Under the pieces are notes generated by a model. That model was not told the DNA's origin, made no database searches, and was given only the letters and a program-made list of their open reading frames with translations. The position numbers were made by a program, and so were the translations under genes. From contig NC_089978.1 of the NCBI RefSeq assembly GCF_036417845.1, positions 141,602,288-141,666,287 on the forward strand: a DNA stretch of 64,000 nucleotides. The letters run 5' to 3'. Source of the stretch: Apteryx mantelli. Its lineage: Eukaryota > Chordata > Aves > Apterygiformes > Apterygidae. Below are positions 59,821 through 64,000 of the stretch, piece after piece; within the stretch, counting starts at the first letter, position 1; every line of letters begins with the position of its first letter.

Positions 59821-62800
59821 AGTTCTTTATTTTAAGGAGAAAAATCATCTGAAGAGCTTAATCTGTACTCTGTGACAAGATTAGTGGAACAGAAGTACAT
59901 CTAACATTGAGCACTTGTGCAGCGCATGAGCATTTTCAGTGCTGTTTTGCCCCCAAATACCCTACTATTTCACAGTATTCTGGCAACCCTATTTACTATA
60001 TCTATAGCCTTCAAGGAGTACTTGGTAGTAGAGTTTTGCATCTAAATGATTTTAGGTTCAAACAGTAAAAATTGCACTCTACATACCATACATTGCTTAA
60101 CTCTCCCTAGTTATGTGAAGTTAATTGATGTTTATATTTAATGCTTTTGCCTGCATACATCATGCCTTTGTCATATCTATCCTTAAAATCACATGCCACA
60201 AGTCTGAGTTTGCCCTTTCCAAAGAGATTGTCACCTGCTAACACACTGATTTTTTCTAGCATGTGTCAGAGAAGTTTTTATCATATCAAAGTCAAGCAAG
60301 CTGCAATCAAGCTCTACTGTGGCAAAGGCCTGCCCAGGTGACTTGGCACCTGCATGAAAGACAATCGGTTCTCATCTCCCTAAATCCATAGCAGGTGAGA
60401 CCCACCACCTACTCTTAGAACAGGCAGAAACTTGTGAGGGGGACTTAGCAAAGACAACAGCTTTATCTTTGGCAGAAGACACAGAATAGGTGTGGTCTCC
60501 AGTTCCCTAACATCTGGAAGGACTGAAGGGTAGCAAGTTTGAAAGGCAACCTGTGCACAAGGCTGCCAACCTCAGAGAAGTTTCCAACAGCAATAGATGA
60601 ACGAGCCTGCATATCTTCAACTTCTGCATTGTCCTACTTCCCTCAGCAGGCTTTTGAAGAGTTGTTCACCTCAGTGCTGGACTTGCTGTCCCTCCCGAAC
60701 ACCAGAACTCTCCCTGCTCTCAAAGCGCATCTTTTTCACTTCTAGGGTCATCTTCATATGGCTAGTAACAATCAAACCTGCTACGAGTTTCCCCATCTCT
60801 GGAACAGGAGATGAATGAGGGTGTGAGTAAGCATCTAACGCTTGCCATACAACTCCCAGTTCCACATTATTCACATTTTTCCCCACCACCACCCAGTCTA
60901 AGCCTGTTTGCAGAGTGAAAGACTAGCTATCAAAGTATCTGTGTGGCAGGCAGCATAATCACTGGCAAACCTGAGGACAGAGAAGGAAGGGTGCCTCCTG
61001 AATACAAGGAAATAGTGCTATTACAAAATATGAAGAGTGACTCACATCCAAGAGGTTCTTAGATCTGTCAAGTTTAGTGCAGTGGGAAGCAGGTGTGATC
61101 CAAAAATGGCCTCAAGGCAGGTTTTCTGAGAGCTCCAACAATAACTTCATGCAGAAAATTCTCTGAAAATTCCATTATTCAAAGATCAAAGAAAAGTCAT
61201 TGTTTCTTATGTCAAGAAGTTGAATTCTTACTATATGTGGGCTGCAAATTGCTTTATAGATACATAAACAGCTGGTCTTCTACATTGCTTAAGTCTGACA
61301 ATGCTTAAATGAAAACCATTCTGGATAATGTCTTAAAAGTGAACAAAATAACAAAGAAAAGTATCTCAAGTTCAATGCACTTTGTTTAACCTCAGTTTCT
61401 TTTTCTTTTCTTTTTTTTTTTAATAACTATTTCATGAGTCTCTAGTCAGGGAATGCAAGGAGGGCAGAGAACATTTGGGGGAAATGAGATAATAAAATGG
61501 TAAGTATTAGGCCCTGTTGTGGGCTGTAAAACTGTAGGTGCAGATCTGAGGTTGACTGTTTTTCTTTAAAAAGAAAGACAACTTAGCGAGAAGCCTTCTA
61601 CATTGCCTGTGCCAGCAGAGCAGCTCATTACAGGAGAGGTGTTGGGAACAACTCCTGAATCCTTATCGCTTATTTCTACTGTAGTAACAGATTTTTTGGA
61701 GGGAGAGATGGTATTAATTGATACAGTAAGCACAGTAGAGATACATTCAAGAGAAGGTTGGCAGACATTTCACAGGGTCATTCACAACATTCAGCATGTA
61801 TTTGGCCAATGTAATTAGAAACATTTCCCTCCAACCTGGACAGCAAACCTATCCAGCACTGTGAATGGCAGGAGTATAGCAGTTAGCTGCATGTGTGCCA
61901 CCACTGATTTGGTGAGGAAGCTGAGTTGCTTGGCCTTTCACAATTTTGGAGTGAAAGAAACAATTTTAAATGTTCTTACATTAATCCTTTTTTATGCTGG
62001 AGCAAAGAAAAGCAGATACTAGGCAGGTGTACTGAAACACTTACCTGTTTTTTGCCATCCAGTTGTTGGATTAAGAGCATATGGGGAGTTAGGTGACTTG
62101 CCTGGGTCATTCTGCAGGGGAATTTAGAAACTATGTTTGATCGCTAGAGAGCAACAACAGTTTATTAAATAGAATCGAGAAGTTTGAGGATGTCAATTTA
62201 AAAATATTTTAGCTAGCTCAGTTTTTAACTTTCCTATCAACAGCTATTTCACTGCGAAAATATTTTATAAGAAAGCTGTCCTGTCCTTGGTGCAGGATTA
62301 TATACGCACACTTTTTAAGCTACTTACTATATCACATAGTGGTAGTGAACCACTGTAGAAAAAAGCAAAACATTGAAAGTATTATCTTCTGTATATTAAT
62401 AACGTTAAATCAGGTTGCATTACTAGTCACATATTGGCATTGTCAGTTAACAAAGCAGGAGAAAGAGATTTCCGATAACCATTCTTTAAACAGTGATACA
62501 AAGCGTATGCACTTTGGAGCTTATTTATTTGTCTGGATAATGCTCTTGCAGTATGAAAGAGTAAAGGAGTGAAATGGAGTAACTGCAAAATATCCATCAA
62601 GTTTATGTTATGCTTTTCAACACTGCTTATGTAAAATTTCCGTGCACTCTTCTGTTTTCCATTGCTTGCTCCTTTGGTTTCAAATGTGCCCCACACTCCC
62701 TGATATGAAGTGAACAAGCAGCAACAAACTTTTGTGGATAGTTCAGGAACTGAATAGATCTGTTTGTAATAAGGAGAAAATAAGGTACAACCTTCCCACC

Positions 62801-64000
62801 CTCAGAGTAAATACAAGTGTCTTATTTATGATCTAAAAATAAAACCCAAATCATGTAACTTGATCATCAACCGTTGTGGTATGATGACAGCCCATGCACT
62901 TGGGGCAGCTCTTTCTAACCCTTTCCAGTTGTGTTATGGCACAAGGCCAAAAGCTGATTGAATTTAATCACCTGAAGAGTGTAATAAATGCTGTAGCTGC
63001 TTGTTTCATGTTGTTGTTTTATTGTGCTGAGCAAACAACAGATATGTAAAATACAAAGTTATATAGACTGTCATGAACAAAACTGTTTTGTGGTGCTGTA
63101 CAGTAAGGCAAATAGAAAGCCCACATTTTACGATAACCAACACGAACAATCATAAAGAAATAAAAAAACTAAATTGCAGCTCTACTTGAGGTGAGTGAGG
63201 GAAGAGCACATAGCCCCTACCTCAAAGGGCAGCAAACTCACTATTGCATATTCTCTTCAACTAGTGCTTCAGTTTATTGGAATTGCTGTAGGACCAGGAA
63301 ATCCTTATACTCAGGATTCTTGCCAAGTAAATTACCAACCAACGAACCAGCCAAAAAAAAGAGAAAAGAATTACATGGGAAGAGAGTTTCAAAACTCAAT
63401 TTTCTTTTTCTTCCTCCTACAAAACCACGTGAGTGGATTTGAATCTGATGACACCATTACATTTTGGATTTTGCCCTCCATCCCACACTTTGCTGGTAAA
63501 GCATGGAGTTTATAGTGCCATTACAACATTCAGCATTTATCATATGGTGCCCCTTCATAGAGATGAGCTAGACTTTGTGCTCCATCATACTCCTGAAAGC
63601 AGCCTGGCTACACTGCTGGGCGCTTCCCAGCATTACTCCTTCTCTCATGTAGATAATATACCTCTATACCTCCCTGTTCATAGATAGTTATGGGATAGCA
63701 GCAGCCCCTCATCATTCAAAAGTCTTGCACTTCTCTTGAGGAGTGTACATGCTGCTCACAGATGCTTTACCAGCCTCCTGATGGATAGGTCTCCTGAACT
63801 GTTGGGGTATATTGAACATTTTTCTTCATCTTTAAGAAGTCTACACTCACTCTTAATCTCACATTTTAGACTTGCTTTTCCTCCTAGGCCCCTGCAGTTC
63901 TTCAGAATATTGAAGGGCAAACCATAAAACTGCTGTTCTTTTTCCTCTTTATGCTTGACTGAGAGCTTATAAGCAATGAATGAATGTATTTTTCAGTTTC
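59821..64000. other. Intergenic region downstream of MANSC1
   Basis: About 4.2 kb with no recognisable exon, CpG island or RNA gene. It contains a weak SINE-like fragment near 62070-62135, a T-rich tract near 61400-61423 and ordinary AT-rich sequence. By human synteny LRP6 would follow on the plus strand, but its CpG-rich first exon is not in this window. Confidence 0.55.
62065..62135 (+). repeat. Short MIR-like ancient repeat fragment
   Basis: The stretch GGGGAGTTAGGTGACTTGCC TGGGTCATTCTGCAGGGG resembles the 'gaggttaagtgacttgcccaaggtcac' core. It is short and could be chance. Confidence 0.35.

Noticed and set aside
60000..64000. Search for LRP6 exon 1, expected downstream by synteny
   Set aside because: No CpG island, no LRP6 signal-peptide or YWTD-propeller sequence, and only short chance frames were found.

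Overview
The window looks like avian nuclear DNA. It carries a 3' fragment of a CR1 LINE (about 16165-16850), the dominant retroposon of birds and other sauropsids. It is otherwise poor in young repeats, and it has split vertebrate genes with CpG-island promoters. I cannot name the species.

Only two protein-coding genes can be supported. They lie head to head about 3.9 kb apart (start codon to start codon). On the minus strand, BORCS5 (BORC complex subunit 5, also LOH12CR1 or myrlysin) starts in a CpG island at 49598. Its coding exons 1 and 2 are present; the remaining coding sequence lies to the left of the window, or at least I could not find it here. This makes most of bases 1-48588 a single large BORCS5 intron. 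On the plus strand, MANSC1 (MANSC domain containing 1) is complete in three coding exons (53519-53738, 54638-54778, 58612-59573), with clean phase-1 splice junctions and a 440-residue product. The divergent BORCS5-MANSC1 pair matches the human 12p13 order LRP6-MANSC1-BORCS5, so LRP6 would be expected beyond the right edge. No LRP6 exon is visible here.

Layout: 1-48588, BORCS5 intron 2 with one decayed CR1 copy, several ancient SINE/LINE-like scraps, microsatellites and some striking inverted repeats; 48589-49598, BORCS5 exons 2 and 1; 49440-49910, BORCS5 CpG-island promoter; 49911-52970, intergenic; 52971-53518, MANSC1 CpG island and 5' leader; 53519-59820, MANSC1; 59821-64000, downstream intergenic DNA with no recognised gene.

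The two genes are not known to share a pathway. BORCS5 anchors the BORC complex to the lysosome surface. MANSC1 encodes a type I membrane protein with an extracellular cysteine-rich MANSC domain and a mucin-like stalk. I see no operon-like, phage-like, CRISPR or other multi-gene system. The most unusual local structure is a nearly perfect 30-bp inverted repeat with a 14-base loop at 7317-7390.
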